A stretch of 64,000 nucleotides of DNA from Dysgonomonas sp. BGC7 (GCF_001261735.1 NZ_CVRP01000019.1:124001-188000); one strand, 5' to 3'; shown: positions 1 to 10,749, counted from the first letter of the stretch. Notes: generated by a model from the letters alone, not told the origin. Translations and numbers: made by a program.

Positions 1-1103
1 AATCCCACTTCTTGATAACCGCTTGTAGGATCATCTATTGTTTTACCATTAGCCATATAAAATGCATCTACAATACGCTGAGTTGGTCCTACTCCATTCC
101 AACCTCCTGGACGTGGAGTTACATGTTTCTCCAATCCATCAATATCTCCTTTTGTTGTGGCCCACAGAACTTCGCTATTCCATTTTACCAGATGGAGATC
201 TCTTACCGATTTATATGGATTGAAAGTTGGATCACCATTCTCATTATTCATGTAAAGTTTTATACTATGCCCTTTTGGAGCCGATTCGGCTGCGGTTATT
301 ACTGCTTTGGCTGCATCAGCTGCATCTCTCCATTTATTTTCATCGTATGTTGTATTAGCTAATGGTGTTCCATCATGGTTCTTGAATGATATATAATCCT
401 GATTTCCATTCCATTGAGGGCTAGCGGCCATAAGCAGTACTTGCGATTTGACAGCCAGACATGCCATTTGATCTGCCTTACCTAGCCATTTCTGATCGAC
501 TTTCCATGTTAATGGTAATGCTCCACTATCTTTAGCTTCATCCATCATACGGCATATATATGCGACGCATGTTTCGTAGGGTGTGCGAGGAAATTTGTTC
601 CAATCTTCGTCAAATTTTGTTTCTTCTTCTATCAACACGAATGGACCATATTGCTGGAGTAGGCGCCAATAATAGTATCCCCGTAAAAATTTCACTTCTG
701 CTTTATATTGTTTTTTTAATGCATCCGTCAATTCAAAGCATTTATCTACATTGTTTTCAAATACGAATGATGATCTTATTGCTTGATAATAATCACTCCA
801 AGGATCGTAAAGAACGTTTGCCGGACTCCAGTTTCCTACATTTATACTTGCTGTCATATAACGCTCCCATACTATATCCATTTCATCGGATGCTCCAATC
901 CATGGAACCGCATTCCATATTGCGTGCTCATTTGGGAGCTTTGCATATACATTATACAAATAAGCTTCTGTTTCCTTTCTGCTTTTCCAAACCATATCCA
1001 TGGTCTTTTGATCATCAGGCATCTTATCTAAAAAATCGGAACACGAGGCCAATGGTAATAGGCAAAATGCGAAATATATATATATTGCTATTTTAGTTTT
1101 CAT
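1..1103 (-). CDS. SusD/RagB-like outer-membrane lipoprotein (partial, C-terminus outside window)
   Basis: Reading the minus strand from the ATG at 1103 gives an open frame of about 367 residues that runs off the left edge. It starts MKTKIAIYIYFAFCLLPLAS followed by C, a lipoprotein signal with a lipobox Cys, then SDFLD as is usual for SusD proteins. Later segments (WERYMTAS, RGYYYWRLLQQYGPFVLIEE, YDENKWRDAADAAKAVI) match the helical TPR scaffold of the family. SusD proteins are surface glycan-binding lids on SusC channels. It lies 14 bp after the SusC-like gene, so the two are co-transcribed. The C-terminal third is missing only because the window ends. The substrate cannot be told from the sequence. 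Confidence 0.93.
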   Translation of the reverse strand, partial: MKTKIAIYIYFAFCLLPLASCSDFLDKMPDDQKTMDMVWKSRKETEAYLYNVYAKLPNEHAIWNAVPWIGASDEMDIVWERYMTASINVGNWSPANVLYDPWSDYYQAIRSSFVFENNVDKCFELTDALKKQYKAEVKFLRGYYYWRLLQQYGPFVLIEEETKFDEDWNKFPRTPYETCVAYICRMMDEAKDSGALPLTWKVDQKWLGKADQMACLAVKSQVLLMAASPQWNGNQDYISFKNHDGTPLANTTYDENKWRDAADAAKAVITAAESAPKGHSIKLYMNNENGDPTFNPYKSVRDLHLVKWNSEVLWATTKGDIDGLEKHVTPRPGGWNGVGPTQRIVDAFYMANGKTIDDPTSGYQEVG

Positions 1104-1117
1104 ATTATTTTTTAGTT

Positions 1118-4100
1118 TTAAAAGTTAACTCTCAAACCTAGATTCATCTTTCGTTGTAACGGATAGGCATCTCCTCTTCCTTTACCAACCTCCGGATCCC
1201 ACATTTTGAATTTGGAAAACAAGGCCATGTTGCTACCATGGAAGTAAATCCTTAGACCTTTCATCTGAATAGATGATAACAGCTTTCTAGGAAAATTGTA
1301 TCCAACTTCTACATCGGCTAAACGGAGAAAGCTCCCATCACATAACCATTTTGTGGAGTTTCTGTAATTATTTTCGGAATTTCCAATACTAAGTCGAGGA
1401 TAAAAAGCATCTTCTCGTGGGTTGTCTATTGTCCATCTGTTTAAAGCTTCTTTAAATAGATTTCCTCTGTCTCCTCCTTCTTTGAATGGAACGAAACCTT
1501 CACCTCCCAGCATATAAGATACACGGCTCTGGCCTCTGAAAAATAATGCCACATCAAAACCTTCATACTCTACCTGAAATCCGAATCCGTAAATTAATTC
1601 CGGAATATTAGAATGACCGATGGCAACTTCATCGTAAGAGTCTATTTTTCCGTCACCATTTACATCCAGATATTTAATATCTCCCGGACGTACAACCCCA
1701 AATGTTTGTTGAGGGCTAGCGTCTATTTCTGCTTGGTCTTTAAAATAACCAAGGCTTATTAAACCAAATTGTTGTCCATATTTTTTACCTGTTTCATTTT
1801 GATATAGATACTTCCGATTGGGTTCGTCTTTCTCCAAGACTTTATTTTTAGTGAAAGTTCCATTACCATATAACCGAACAGAAACCTTGTTGAAGGAATG
1901 ATTCAACTCGATGGTTCCATCAATTCCCTGATTTCTCATCTTTCCTATGTTAGCAAATGGTCTGTCTATTAATCCCGCTATACCTGGTAATACGTTTCGC
2001 CGAACCAATATGTTAGAACGAGTTTCGTGAAAATAATCCAATTCGATGGCAAGCTTACCTCTAAAGAATTCGGATTGGATTCCGATATTTGATTTTAAGC
2101 CTTTTTCCCATGTAAGGTTAGTTACACCATACTGATTTTCACCCGTACCACCATAATTCGTTTTATCCCAGCCAAAAGAGTAGTCTCCTAGCCCATTGCC
2201 TACAATAGTAAGATAACCATATCTGCGATTGTCGGGAAGAGCTTCGGCTCCAACCAATCCTACTGATCCTTTAATTTTTAGGACATTGATGATGTCAGCT
2301 AAAGGACCTTTTGCCCAAAAGTTTTCGTTAGATATGAGATAACCAACTGCACCGGCAGGGAATACTCCGAAACGTTGACCTTTAGGAAAGTTTTCAGATC
2401 CGTTATACCCAAGATTGAATTCCGCAAAATACTTATCGTCATAAGAGTATGTAGTTCTGAAAGCCAAGCCTTGTTTTCGGTATGGAAGTGATTCTATCGC
2501 ATTTCCTGCATCACCTCTTCTATAGTCGCGCTGATAATACATTGCCATAAGCCCTAGTTTGTGAATTTCAGCAAATGATCTATCATAAATAAGTTGTGCT
2601 TTTAGCTCCATGGCGCGGTTACTATTCAATGCTTTATCATAGCCTAAGTATTCATTTCCTTTATTGGTTTCTACTAGTTCTAATTCGTCTGTTATCGGGT
2701 CTCGTCCGTTAGCTTGATAATATGAACTTGTTTTGTGTCGTTTAGTTGTCGTACTATTGTAAGCATCGAAAGAGAAGGCAACATTACTTTTTAATCCTTT
2801 CAAAGCATCTACTAATGCTCCTATATCTTGGCTCAAACGAGCCTGTCCCATTATTTGACTGCGGTATTCGCTTGAAAATCCAGAACCCATTAATCGCTCC
2901 GCCGGATTTTGTACGGTCGCTGAACCTGAACCTGCCCAAACATAGTGGGTGCTCCCATTCTCATTTACACCATAAGGGTATCGTACCGGTATATTGATAG
3001 GGTTGGATACATAGGCTTTATCAAATAAGTCGCCGGTACTTATTCCCGGGTATTGAGCGTCAATAAGATATCCTCCTAATTCAATCTCCAGAATAGTCGA
3101 TTTAGTGAGTGACACGTCCACGTTTGTTCTAAAATTATATCTGTTGAGTTTGATGTTCGATTTATAGTCATTTTGTGGATCGTTACGGAAATTTCCGGAT
3201 TCGTTGAAAACTCCACCTGATACAAAGTAACGAGCTACCTGTCCTCCACCTCTTACGTTTAATGATATAATACCATTATCCGATTTATCTTTAAATATTT
3301 GGTCTAGCCAATCTACATTTGGGTAAAGATAAGGATCTGTTCCTAGAGCTGTCTGTTCAATACGATCACGTGAGTAAACATCTTTGCCGGCAGCTTCGTT
3401 GTATAACGTCATGTAGTCTACCCCTCCGAGGAGCTTTGGTACACGTGTAAGCTGGCTTATTCCATATTCCATTTTCAATTCAATAGATGGTTTTTCAGAA
3501 GCTCCGCCTTTGCGAGTAGTAACCAACACTACACCATTAGCTGCCCGTACTCCATAAACAGCTGTTGCTGAAGCATCTTTCAGGATAGATACACTTTCTA
3601 TTTCTTCAGGGTCTAAATTGTCCATAGGTCGTTCTACACCATCTACTAATATTAGTGGCGTTTTATTTTCGCCGAAGGTAGAAATACCCCGAATCCAAAA
3701 GTTAGAATTGTCGTATCCCGGTTCTCCCGAACGTTGTACGGCTACAACTCCTGCCATACGGCCACCCAACGAATTGGTAAGTGATCTTGATGCTGTTTTC
3801 AGTTCTGAGACTTTGACAGTAGATATAGCTCCAATGACGCTCGCTTTACGCTGCGATCCCATCCCGACTACCACGACTTCATCGAGTTCTTTTAAATCTT
3901 CTTTCATTACAACATCTATAGTTAATGAAGAAGGAACTGTGACTTCGACTGTTTTATATCCTATATATTTAAAGACAATCGTTTCTCCGGCTTCTGCCTC
4001 AATGACATAATATCCATCAATATCAGACATTACCCCTCTTGTTGTTTCTTTAACACTGACAGTAACTCCAATAAGAGGTTGGCCTTGCTGATCCAGAATT

Positions 4101-4285
4101 TTTCCTTTTACAGGTTTGATATTTTGAGTTAAAGTCTCGTTTTGAAGTAGTTTATTGTTGTTAGGAAGAGCAATTACATTTGAAAAGGGGGACGATATAA
4201 TTAGTCCCATTATGAATAATCTTACAACTCTACCGAGTTCCATTTTCTTCATTTTTTGATTAGGATGTAATTTGTTATTTCTCAT
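1118..4285 (-). CDS. SusC/RagA-like TonB-dependent receptor
   Basis: A 1055-residue outer-membrane receptor. Order seen: signal segment in about the first 40 residues (RVVRLFIMGLIISSPFSNVIA), a carboxypeptidase-regulatory-like domain at about 57-135 (KGKILDQQGQPLIGVTVSVK), a TonB-box-like stretch (LDEVVVVGMG), the plug domain (GGRMAGVV, ILVDGVERPMDNLDPEEIESVSILKD), then a long beta-barrel ending in LRVNF with a terminal Phe. Length and order are typical of SusC proteins, which import oligosaccharides through the outer membrane together with SusD. It is followed after 14 bp by the SusD-like gene. The start could also be the Met at residue 12. It is probably controlled by the adjacent hybrid two-component regulator; no clear TAnnTTTG box was found upstream. 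Confidence 0.96.
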   Translation of the reverse strand: MRNNKLHPNQKMKKMELGRVVRLFIMGLIISSPFSNVIALPNNNKLLQNETLTQNIKPVKGKILDQQGQPLIGVTVSVKETTRGVMSDIDGYYVIEAEAGETIVFKYIGYKTVEVTVPSSLTIDVVMKEDLKELDEVVVVGMGSQRKASVIGAISTVKVSELKTASRSLTNSLGGRMAGVVAVQRSGEPGYDNSNFWIRGISTFGENKTPLILVDGVERPMDNLDPEEIESVSILKDASATAVYGVRAANGVVLVTTRKGGASEKPSIELKMEYGISQLTRVPKLLGGVDYMTLYNEAAGKDVYSRDRIEQTALGTDPYLYPNVDWLDQIFKDKSDNGIISLNVRGGGQVARYFVSGGVFNESGNFRNDPQNDYKSNIKLNRYNFRTNVDVSLTKSTILEIELGGYLIDAQYPGISTGDLFDKAYVSNPINIPVRYPYGVNENGSTHYVWAGSGSATVQNPAERLMGSGFSSEYRSQIMGQARLSQDIGALVDALKGLKSNVAFSFDAYNSTTTKRHKTSSYYQANGRDPITDELELVETNKGNEYLGYDKALNSNRAMELKAQLIYDRSFAEIHKLGLMAMYYQRDYRRGDAGNAIESLPYRKQGLAFRTTYSYDDKYFAEFNLGYNGSENFPKGQRFGVFPAGAVGYLISNENFWAKGPLADIINVLKIKGSVGLVGAEALPDNRRYGYLTIVGNGLGDYSFGWDKTNYGGTGENQYGVTNLTWEKGLKSNIGIQSEFFRGKLAIELDYFHETRSNILVRRNVLPGIAGLIDRPFANIGKMRNQGIDGTIELNHSFNKVSVRLYGNGTFTKNKVLEKDEPNRKYLYQNETGKKYGQQFGLISLGYFKDQAEIDASPQQTFGVVRPGDIKYLDVNGDGKIDSYDEVAIGHSNIPELIYGFGFQVEYEGFDVALFFRGQSRVSYMLGGEGFVPFKEGGDRGNLFKEALNRWTIDNPREDAFYPRLSIGNSENNYRNSTKWLCDGSFLRLADVEVGYNFPRKLLSSIQMKGLRIYFHGSNMALFSKFKMWDPEVGKGRGDAYPLQRKMNLGLRVNF

Positions 4286-4653
4286 AATTTTAGTTCATTT
4301 TCTAAGTTCATTTTATTATGATTTTATAAATAGATTTATTGGTTTATTGGTTTTTTCGTTGTCCCTGTTAGGATACAGTACTTCATTTAAGGAGATTTCT
4401 CAGTCTTGTATGTCATAGAATATTAAATTTAGGTTTAACATAGTTGTATTTGATTAATTATAATAATATGCCTCACAAAAAAAAATCGAAAGAGACACAA
4501 GGAGTCCTCGTCCAGTAAAGCTGTCGCTAAACTGAGAGGACAATTTTAAGCATTATATATTATTGGATAATAAAGAAAGAAAAACTAATTATAATGAATG
4601 GTAATATATGTTCTTCTTTATGTAAATTATGTCTCTAGCTTGACTATATCTTG
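4286..4653. other. Intergenic region between regulator and SusC, with a small inverted repeat
   Basis: 368 bp with no gene. It should hold the SusC/SusD promoter and leader. The only structure I see is an interrupted inverted repeat: GTCCTC (4504-4509) and AGT (4514-4516) pair with ACT (4531-4533) and GAGGAC (4536-4541). This might be a terminator for the regulator, a leader hairpin or a regulator-binding site. The rest is AT-rich. Confidence 0.4.
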
Positions 4654-7600
4654 TTATTTATCTGCATCACGAAATTGCTTTGGAGACATATTATACTTCT
4701 TTGAAAATTCGTTGTAAAAATAAGTTGTATTGGTAAAACCAACCTTGTAAATAATTTCTTTTATAGATAAATTAGTTGTAAGAAGAAGTCGTGCAGAGTA
4801 AGATAACCGGAAATCTTTTATATAATCACTAGTGGAAACAGATAGAATCTTTTTTAATTGACGATACAAATTTCTTGAAGATATATTCATTTTTTCGGCA
4901 ATAAATTCCGGTCCTAATTGAGTATTGGTTATGTTGTTATTTATAATATTAGATAGAGAGTCGATAAATTCTTTGTCTTCGGTATGCATCAGTTTTCCTG
5001 ATGAATATTTGAAAGCGCTATCAGTTGTATTGTAATATTTTTTAAGTTGCTCACTATTATCAAGTAGACGATGAATAATAGACAGTAGAATTTGGGAGGA
5101 AAAAGGTTTTGTTATATACGCATCAGTACCGGCTTCATATCCTTTAATAATATCTATATCTTCTATTTTAGCAGATAAAGCAATAATGGGTAAATGTTTG
5201 TTAAATTTATCTTTTCGGAGCGTTTGAATGAAGGATAAACCATCAATTTCGGGCATCATAATATCTGTAATGATAAGGGCCGGAGTTTCTGACTGAAGAG
5301 CCTTTAAGGCTTCTTTCGCATTGTATGCTTTCAATACAACGAACTGGTATGAAATAATATCTTCAATCAAGTCGACAATTTCTTTGTTGTCATCAACTAT
5401 TAAAATGCGAGCTTTAGCCTTATCTGTTTCCAGTAGAGGAGAATTAAAGGATATTATTTTCTTCGTAGATTTATCATCCGATTTATCAACGATTGGATTA
5501 GTATATGTAATATTTTTATCTTCATCAACTAACCGGGGAAGGGTTACGAGAAAATTAGTAAACTTTCCGAGCTCACTTTCCACAGTTAATTCTCCCTTTA
5601 AATATTTCGTCATGCTGTAACAAATAGATAACCCCAATCCATTACGAGCTGTCATTTGATTGTTGATGTTTACATCAACGTCTTCTAATATCTGAAATCT
5701 GTTAAAAATCAATCCGATCCGATCTTTTTCTATTCCTGCACCTGTATTATAGATATTGATTTTAAGAAGGTTGGCTTCTTCTGATATTGTCACTTTTATT
5801 TCTCCTCCCTGCGGGGTATATTTAAAAGCATTAGATAATAGATTTGAAATAATTTTTTTAAAACTGTTTTTATTCGTATACCAGTATAAGTTTTCTGGTA
5901 TAACTATATCTAAGTCTATGTTATTATCTATTTTTGCTGTAGAAAACGATTTTATAAAGTTTGATATAAAGCTTGTTACAGATATTCTTTCCAAATCAGC
6001 ATATAATTCTTCATGCCCTTCTTCGATTCTCCTATAATCAATAATTTCTTGTAGTAGGTCATTCAGGCTGGATACATTACTTTGTAATACAGATATATAT
6101 TTGTCGATATTTTGTTTATTATTGCTATAGGTTCCAATTCGTTCTACTGCTCCATTTATCAGAGTCAAAGGTGTGAAAAGTTCATGAGTGATGTTAGTGA
6201 AAAACCTCATCTTTGATTCATATAGTTTCTCCTGTTCTTGTCTCTTTATCTTTTTTGCTATTATTTCTTGTTTCCTCTTCAATTTCTTTCTCATATAAAA
6301 AATGATAGAAACAATTAATAATAAAGCTAAAACAGTATAGATAATGTATGCAATACTAGAAAGATACCAAGGAGGCAAAACTGTGATTTGCAAAGAGTAA
6401 ATTTTGTGTTCCGGGTTGGTCACATCGTTTTTATATTTTACTTTAAGAGTGTATTCCCCAGATGGGAGCTGTGTAAAAATAATTTTATTATTCTTTTGTA
6501 AAGGAATCCATTCTGTATTATAATTTTCAAGTTTATAAAAATAATCATAACTATCTCCATTAATGTAATCTAATGTAGCAAAAGAAATCTGGAATGTTCT
6601 CTGATCTGCTTGGAGGATTAATTTTTTCGAATTGTTATTATTATACTCATATAGATTATAATCTTTTCCGTAAAGATTCAAATTAGTAAATAACAGGTCC
6701 GGCTCGAAATCTACATGCTCAGTATTTTTTGAAGGGTCTATCCATGTTAAGCCATCTACTCCTCCCCAAAAAAGCCTACCAGTTATAGGGCAATGCCAAT
6801 ATGCATTATCTGAAAATTCAACAACTTTAAGACTGGGAGATTTCACATTAAAAAATGAATCATTTTTAGGGTTGTATTTTACCAGCCCTTTACTTGTACT
6901 AAGCCAAATTATTCCATCAGAATCTTCTAATACACCATGTATCATGTCGTTTACAATACCATTTTTTCGACCGAATTGTTTTACGATATTCTCTTTTCCT
7001 TCGTGTATTTGTACCTGAGTCAGACCAGTACTAGCTCCCATATACAAAATCGAATCTCCTTTTGCATACATTGAAATAATATCTCCCAAACCTTTATTGT
7101 TTGCATTATTGATATTGATATAATGGTATTGTTTGTTTCTTATATTATATTGAATCGCTCCATATCCTTTGCGACTACCTAATATGAGAGTAGAATCTGA
7201 ATTTTGAAGCATAGAATAAAACACATCGTTAGTATTATTTCCATCTCTTAGAAAAAACTGTTGTTCTTTCCTTTTTATTTTATAAGGGGTCGTTTTTTTA
7301 TCTAGAACAATATGCCATAATCCTTGCGAAGATACCCATAAAGTTGTGTCACTTGTTTCACAAATGGCATGTATCTCCGAAAGATTATCAATCTCGTTAT
7401 TGGCTGTGCCAATGTTATATATCCGATCGTCTTTATATGAATAGTATGAAAACTTATCTCCACCTATCCATAGATCATTCTTGTTATATTTACTTCTTCT
7501 AAAACAATATACAGGACAATTCAAATATTCTCTTTCCCAAATAATCTGCTTGCGGGTTTCAGCTAGATTGTTACTTATTTTATCATAATTTTTTATTTTA

Positions 7601-8706
7601 ATAATACCATCACCTTTAGTTCCTATCCATAATGTATTATATTCATCTGTATAAATTGATCTGATAGGCCTTCTTGCCGTAAAAGGCAATTGTTTTAATA
7701 AAATATTAGTAAAGGTATTTTTCTCACTATAATATAATTCAACTCCCTGCCCATCTGTGGCTATCCATATCGAATTTTGGTAATGATCTCTCATTAAACT
7801 GAAAATTCCGACAGATGTATTTATCGGTTCCCATTTATCTCTATCATTCATATCTACACGAAGCAATCCCCCGTGTAGAAATCCAATGAAGATATTATTA
7901 TTGAAAAAGCACAATGAAGATATTGAAGTGCCATATTTGTTTATAATATTAGAGATGTTGCACAAATTTATTTTTTGTTGTTCTTTTTTGTCATAAACAA
8001 ATAAATTATGATTTTTATCGATAAAATAAATCTTCCCATTCTCGAAAAAAGCATTTTCTATCAATTGATTATGAAACGCCTTCTTCTTGACAGTTAGCGA
8101 GAATGGATTGGACTGAGAGTTGCCATTTTGCTGAAGATTAATAAATAATATCTCTCCTTCCTTTGAGATCAGGCATAGCTGGTCTTTTTCGTCAACAAAC
8201 ATTAACTTTATATCATTCGTATTAAACTCCTTAATAGGGATCTCATAGATTTTTTTCTGACGATTATTATAGTATGAAATAGAATTATCTTTATTAATTA
8301 ACCATGTTTCATTGTTATGATTAACAGAAATCAACGCAATTTTTTCGTAAGCAGGATAAGTTTCTACAACTTTATGTGTTTTCATCGAAAACTTATCTAA
8401 TCCCATATTTGTCGCAACCCATAAATGTTCTTCATCTGCTTGTATAATCCGATGTATTGAGTTGCCTGATAAAGAGTATGGATTACCTAGTTCGAATCGA
8501 AAAGAGGTAACGTCTTTCCCATCATATAAATTAAGCCCATCGTATGTACCTATCCACATAAAGCCATAATTATCCTGATACATGCAAAGAATAGAATTAT
8601 TTGACAATTGATTATTTAGATTTTCAAGACTAAATAAGGTGAATATTGGAAATGCATTTCCAACAAAACAAAATTGAACAAATAAGAGGATAAGGAATTT
8701 CTTCAT
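4654..8706 (-). CDS. Hybrid two-component system sensor/regulator (HTCS, SusR-like class)
   Basis: One polypeptide of 1350 residues carries a whole phosphorelay. From the N-terminus: a signal peptide (MKKFLILLFVQFCFVGNAF); a long periplasmic beta-propeller of repeats such as DNYGFMWIGTYDGLNLYD and DSDGIIWLSTSKGLVKYN; a Y_Y_Y domain; a membrane helix near residue 790; a histidine kinase with the H-box ITHELFTPLTLI near 840 and an ATPase N-box NLLSNAFKYTPQGG; a receiver (ILIVDDNKE near 1102, phospho-Asp in TDIMMPEIDG near 1150); and an AraC HTH at about 1258-1345. The family binds oligosaccharides in the periplasm and activates the adjacent locus. I chose the Met at 8706 over an upstream in-frame start because a TAnnTTTG box at 8744-8737 would put the transcript start between them. 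Confidence 0.95.
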   Translation of the reverse strand: MKKFLILLFVQFCFVGNAFPIFTLFSLENLNNQLSNNSILCMYQDNYGFMWIGTYDGLNLYDGKDVTSFRFELGNPYSLSGNSIHRIIQADEEHLWVATNMGLDKFSMKTHKVVETYPAYEKIALISVNHNNETWLINKDNSISYYNNRQKKIYEIPIKEFNTNDIKLMFVDEKDQLCLISKEGEILFINLQQNGNSQSNPFSLTVKKKAFHNQLIENAFFENGKIYFIDKNHNLFVYDKKEQQKINLCNISNIINKYGTSISSLCFFNNNIFIGFLHGGLLRVDMNDRDKWEPINTSVGIFSLMRDHYQNSIWIATDGQGVELYYSEKNTFTNILLKQLPFTARRPIRSIYTDEYNTLWIGTKGDGIIKIKNYDKISNNLAETRKQIIWEREYLNCPVYCFRRSKYNKNDLWIGGDKFSYYSYKDDRIYNIGTANNEIDNLSEIHAICETSDTTLWVSSQGLWHIVLDKKTTPYKIKRKEQQFFLRDGNNTNDVFYSMLQNSDSTLILGSRKGYGAIQYNIRNKQYHYININNANNKGLGDIISMYAKGDSILYMGASTGLTQVQIHEGKENIVKQFGRKNGIVNDMIHGVLEDSDGIIWLSTSKGLVKYNPKNDSFFNVKSPSLKVVEFSDNAYWHCPITGRLFWGGVDGLTWIDPSKNTEHVDFEPDLLFTNLNLYGKDYNLYEYNNNNSKKLILQADQRTFQISFATLDYINGDSYDYFYKLENYNTEWIPLQKNNKIIFTQLPSGEYTLKVKYKNDVTNPEHKIYSLQITVLPPWYLSSIAYIIYTVLALLLIVSIIFYMRKKLKRKQEIIAKKIKRQEQEKLYESKMRFFTNITHELFTPLTLINGAVERIGTYSNNKQNIDKYISVLQSNVSSLNDLLQEIIDYRRIEEGHEELYADLERISVTSFISNFIKSFSTAKIDNNIDLDIVIPENLYWYTNKNSFKKIISNLLSNAFKYTPQGGEIKVTISEEANLLKINIYNTGAGIEKDRIGLIFNRFQILEDVDVNINNQMTARNGLGLSICYSMTKYLKGELTVESELGKFTNFLVTLPRLVDEDKNITYTNPIVDKSDDKSTKKIISFNSPLLETDKAKARILIVDDNKEIVDLIEDIISYQFVVLKAYNAKEALKALQSETPALIITDIMMPEIDGLSFIQTLRKDKFNKHLPIIALSAKIEDIDIIKGYEAGTDAYITKPFSSQILLSIIHRLLDNSEQLKKYYNTTDSAFKYSSGKLMHTEDKEFIDSLSNIINNNITNTQLGPEFIAEKMNISSRNLYRQLKKILSVSTSDYIKDFRLSYSARLLLTTNLSIKEIIYKVGFTNTTYFYNEFSKKYNMSPKQFRDADK

Positions 8707-8736
8707 AAACAGATTAACATGTGTAACAACATTTTG

Positions 8737-8744
8737 CAAATGTA
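8737..8744 (-). promoter_or_regulatory. Promoter -7 box of the HTCS gene
   Basis: On the minus strand this reads TACATTTG, an exact match to the Bacteroides -7 consensus TAnnTTTG, about 30 bp before the ATG at 8706. A TTTG lies at 8773-8770 but is spaced further than usual. The box supports the start chosen for the regulator. Confidence 0.55.
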
Positions 8745-9320
8745 CAATATTATCTAATTTGGGAGAGAACAAATTGATTGATTAAGGCAATTTTTGTCCG
8801 TTACTTATATTTATCCTCATCTGGAGTTCTTAACCTTTTTTAGACAAAAAGTTAGGAATTCCAGACGTGGATTTTTTTCTTGAGTGTTTTTTTTGTTCTG
8901 TGATTTCTACTTTTAGGCATACTTTTCTTGGTATATAGCATCAGTCAATATTTCAAACACACAAACTTTCCCCGACAACACTAATGGTATTGTTATATAG
9001 CACCTTACAGAAACAGCTATGATGATACAATTGGGAATGGCATCTTTATGCCCAATATCCATCAAACTCTCAACTGAGGATTTGCCACGATAAATCAAAG
9101 CTACAAAATTATTTGATATAATGATTTTGTAGAAAATTTTAATAATCCTTTTTACTAAGAAATTTCAGAACCAAAAGATTTTACTTCCACTAAATAATCT
9201 TTATATTTCTCAAAAAGAAAACTTAAAGTATCATAATGAATTTGATACTATATTGGAGCAAAAAGCGACCAGGAAAATACAATTAAGGAAAACATGAAGC
9301 TCACAAATCGACGAATAGTA

Positions 9321-9492
9321 GTTGTCTGAAACAAAACTTTTATATCTTTACATAAGATAAGTTGCTCTTTAATATAGTGAGGAAATTAAGCATGTCTAAG
9401 AATCAAGCTGGTTTCTAAATCGTTACCTATTGAAAAACGGATGACGTGTAATCTATTGATTAATAGATGATAATAGTTTTTTCTATGCCTTG
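9321..9492 (+). repeat. Imperfect long direct repeat, copy A
   Basis: The stretch beginning GTTGTCTGAAACAAAACTTT aligns over about 170 bp with 24600-24775, with most positions identical by eye. Shared blocks include GATAAGT(T/C)GCTCTTTAA and TTTCTAAATCGTTACCTATT. A weaker third copy starts near 9745. In the second location it lies directly upstream of excisionase-like and recombinase genes, so it is probably an element end or its regulatory region. Confidence 0.7.
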
Positions 9493-9744
9493 CACAATGA
9501 ATAGTAAAGTTACTAAGCAAAACATAGCAAATCACAGCAAAATCTACAAAAACAGGCTTATATTCTAAAAATCAACCAAGTAAAGATAAGAAAAACGCAG
9601 AAAAACAATAGTTACCTTTTTGTAGATATACTACAAGCAGTAAACCTACGAAAATAGTAGAATCTCAATCTCTACCCATTTATATAAAGGCTTGATAACA
9701 GAAAAGCCAGAAATACAGAAAAAGATGTAGTTGAAATATTGCTA

Positions 9745-9830
9745 AGTTAGTGGCAAAATCGTTATCTATTGAGGAATGAGTATTTTATAATCCACTGATT
9801 AATAGCCGATAGTCCTTTTTGTTGTGTCTT
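9745..9830 (+). repeat. Imperfect repeat, degenerate copy C
   Basis: Contains AAATCGTTATCTATTGA (core 9756-9767), then CCACTGATTAATAG, matching the order of blocks in copy A (AAATCGTTACCTATTGA then CTATTGATTAATAG). It is more diverged than copies A and B. Confidence 0.5.
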
Positions 9831-9960
9831 AAGCAATACAGAACGATGCAAATCTACGAAGAAGGTCAGTTATCAAATGAAGTTCAAATTCCTATAATGT
9901 AAATCACAGCAAATCCACGATCCTGATTTTTTTTTTTTAATAGGTTAATAATTCGCTGTT

Positions 9961-10632
9961 TTACTTCACTTTTCTATACTTGAGTGTAAACGCTAGATGA
10001 TAGATGCGCTCATGCACGACTACTTTTTGATTATTATAGAGCATAACGACTTTTTCGGAGTAGATTTTTACATCTACCAGCTTACTGACCAAGGTGTCAG
10101 GAACTGAGTAATGAGAGACTTTCATACAGATAGTAGACCATTTATCTACCTTGTAAGTATCTAACTCAAAGCATCCCATCTCATTATGACATGCTCTAAG
10201 AGCAGCTAACTCTGCTTCCAATTTAGTCTGCTTACCTACGGTAGACAAGCTGCCTTCTTCGGTATTGATATGCTTGCAAGTAGTAGGGAGTTGGTTTTGA
10301 ACTTCCTCTAAACTGTCGAAGCGCAGAAAGACGCTAAAAGCTTTGCGGCGAACATATTCCCCTTTTTTCCAACCTGCACGAGCATTACAAAAGCGATAAT
10401 GACATTGGTAGAAGTTGCTCAGACGAATTAGAGCCTCTGTAGGCCTTTTCTCTGCTCCTACAAACTTCTTGATGGCTAGCATATTTTCGTAAACTGTCAT
10501 GGAGAGAACACCTGTGACTTCACGGACGGAGTTATGATGCGACTCCATAAAAGCCAATGTGTTTTGGTGACGAAAGAGCCAAGCATAGCGGCCATTACTG
10601 TGAATGAAGGTAAAGACAGCTATATGGAAACG
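9961..10632 (-). pseudogene. IS21-family transposase (IstA) fragment
   Basis: The minus-strand frame gives FTFIHSNGRYAWLFRHQNTL, MESHHNSVREV, YENMLAIKKFVGAEKRPTEA, CHYRFCNARAGWKKGEYVRR and, near the end, YSVPDTLVSKLVDVKIYSEK. This is the arrangement of the C-terminal half of IstA: the end of the DDE core and the strand-rich tail. Intact relatives are about 500 residues; here only about 220 remain and an in-frame TAA stops the frame near 10633. After KKG, relatives usually read HVERSVEYVRRKAF, so the GEYVRR junction suggests a short internal deletion. No IstB gene or terminal repeats are present. It cannot be active. Confidence 0.75.
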
Positions 10633-10749
10633 TTATGACTTTCTTAAAACCGTATCTTATGAGTATCTAACTACAGATCGATTAGTACCTATATATAGTT
10701 TGTTTTTTTGTCAAAATACCTATAAAAAGGGATTGTTGAGAAATTACTT

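Larger units (their letters stand above)
8773..9960. other. Long non-coding, repeat-bearing region
   Basis: About 1.2 kb with no convincing gene. A 61-codon open stretch on the minus strand at 8913-9098 has no recognisable features. The right part (9320-9960) holds two diverged copies of a unit also found at about 24600-24775. It also has several near-matches to GCAAATCTACGAA (9304-9315, 9537-9550, 9641-9653, 9848-9860, 9909-9920) and a repeated AATCACAGCAAA (9531, 9902). This looks like decayed mobile-element end sequence. Confidence 0.6.

Noticed and set aside
560-1096. Plus-strand open stretch over the left edge
   Set aside because: It is the opposite strand of the SusD-like gene, whose minus-strand frame has a clear signal and family motifs.
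8913-9098. A 61-codon open stretch on the minus strand
   Set aside because: No recognisable motif, isolated in a repeat-rich non-coding region.
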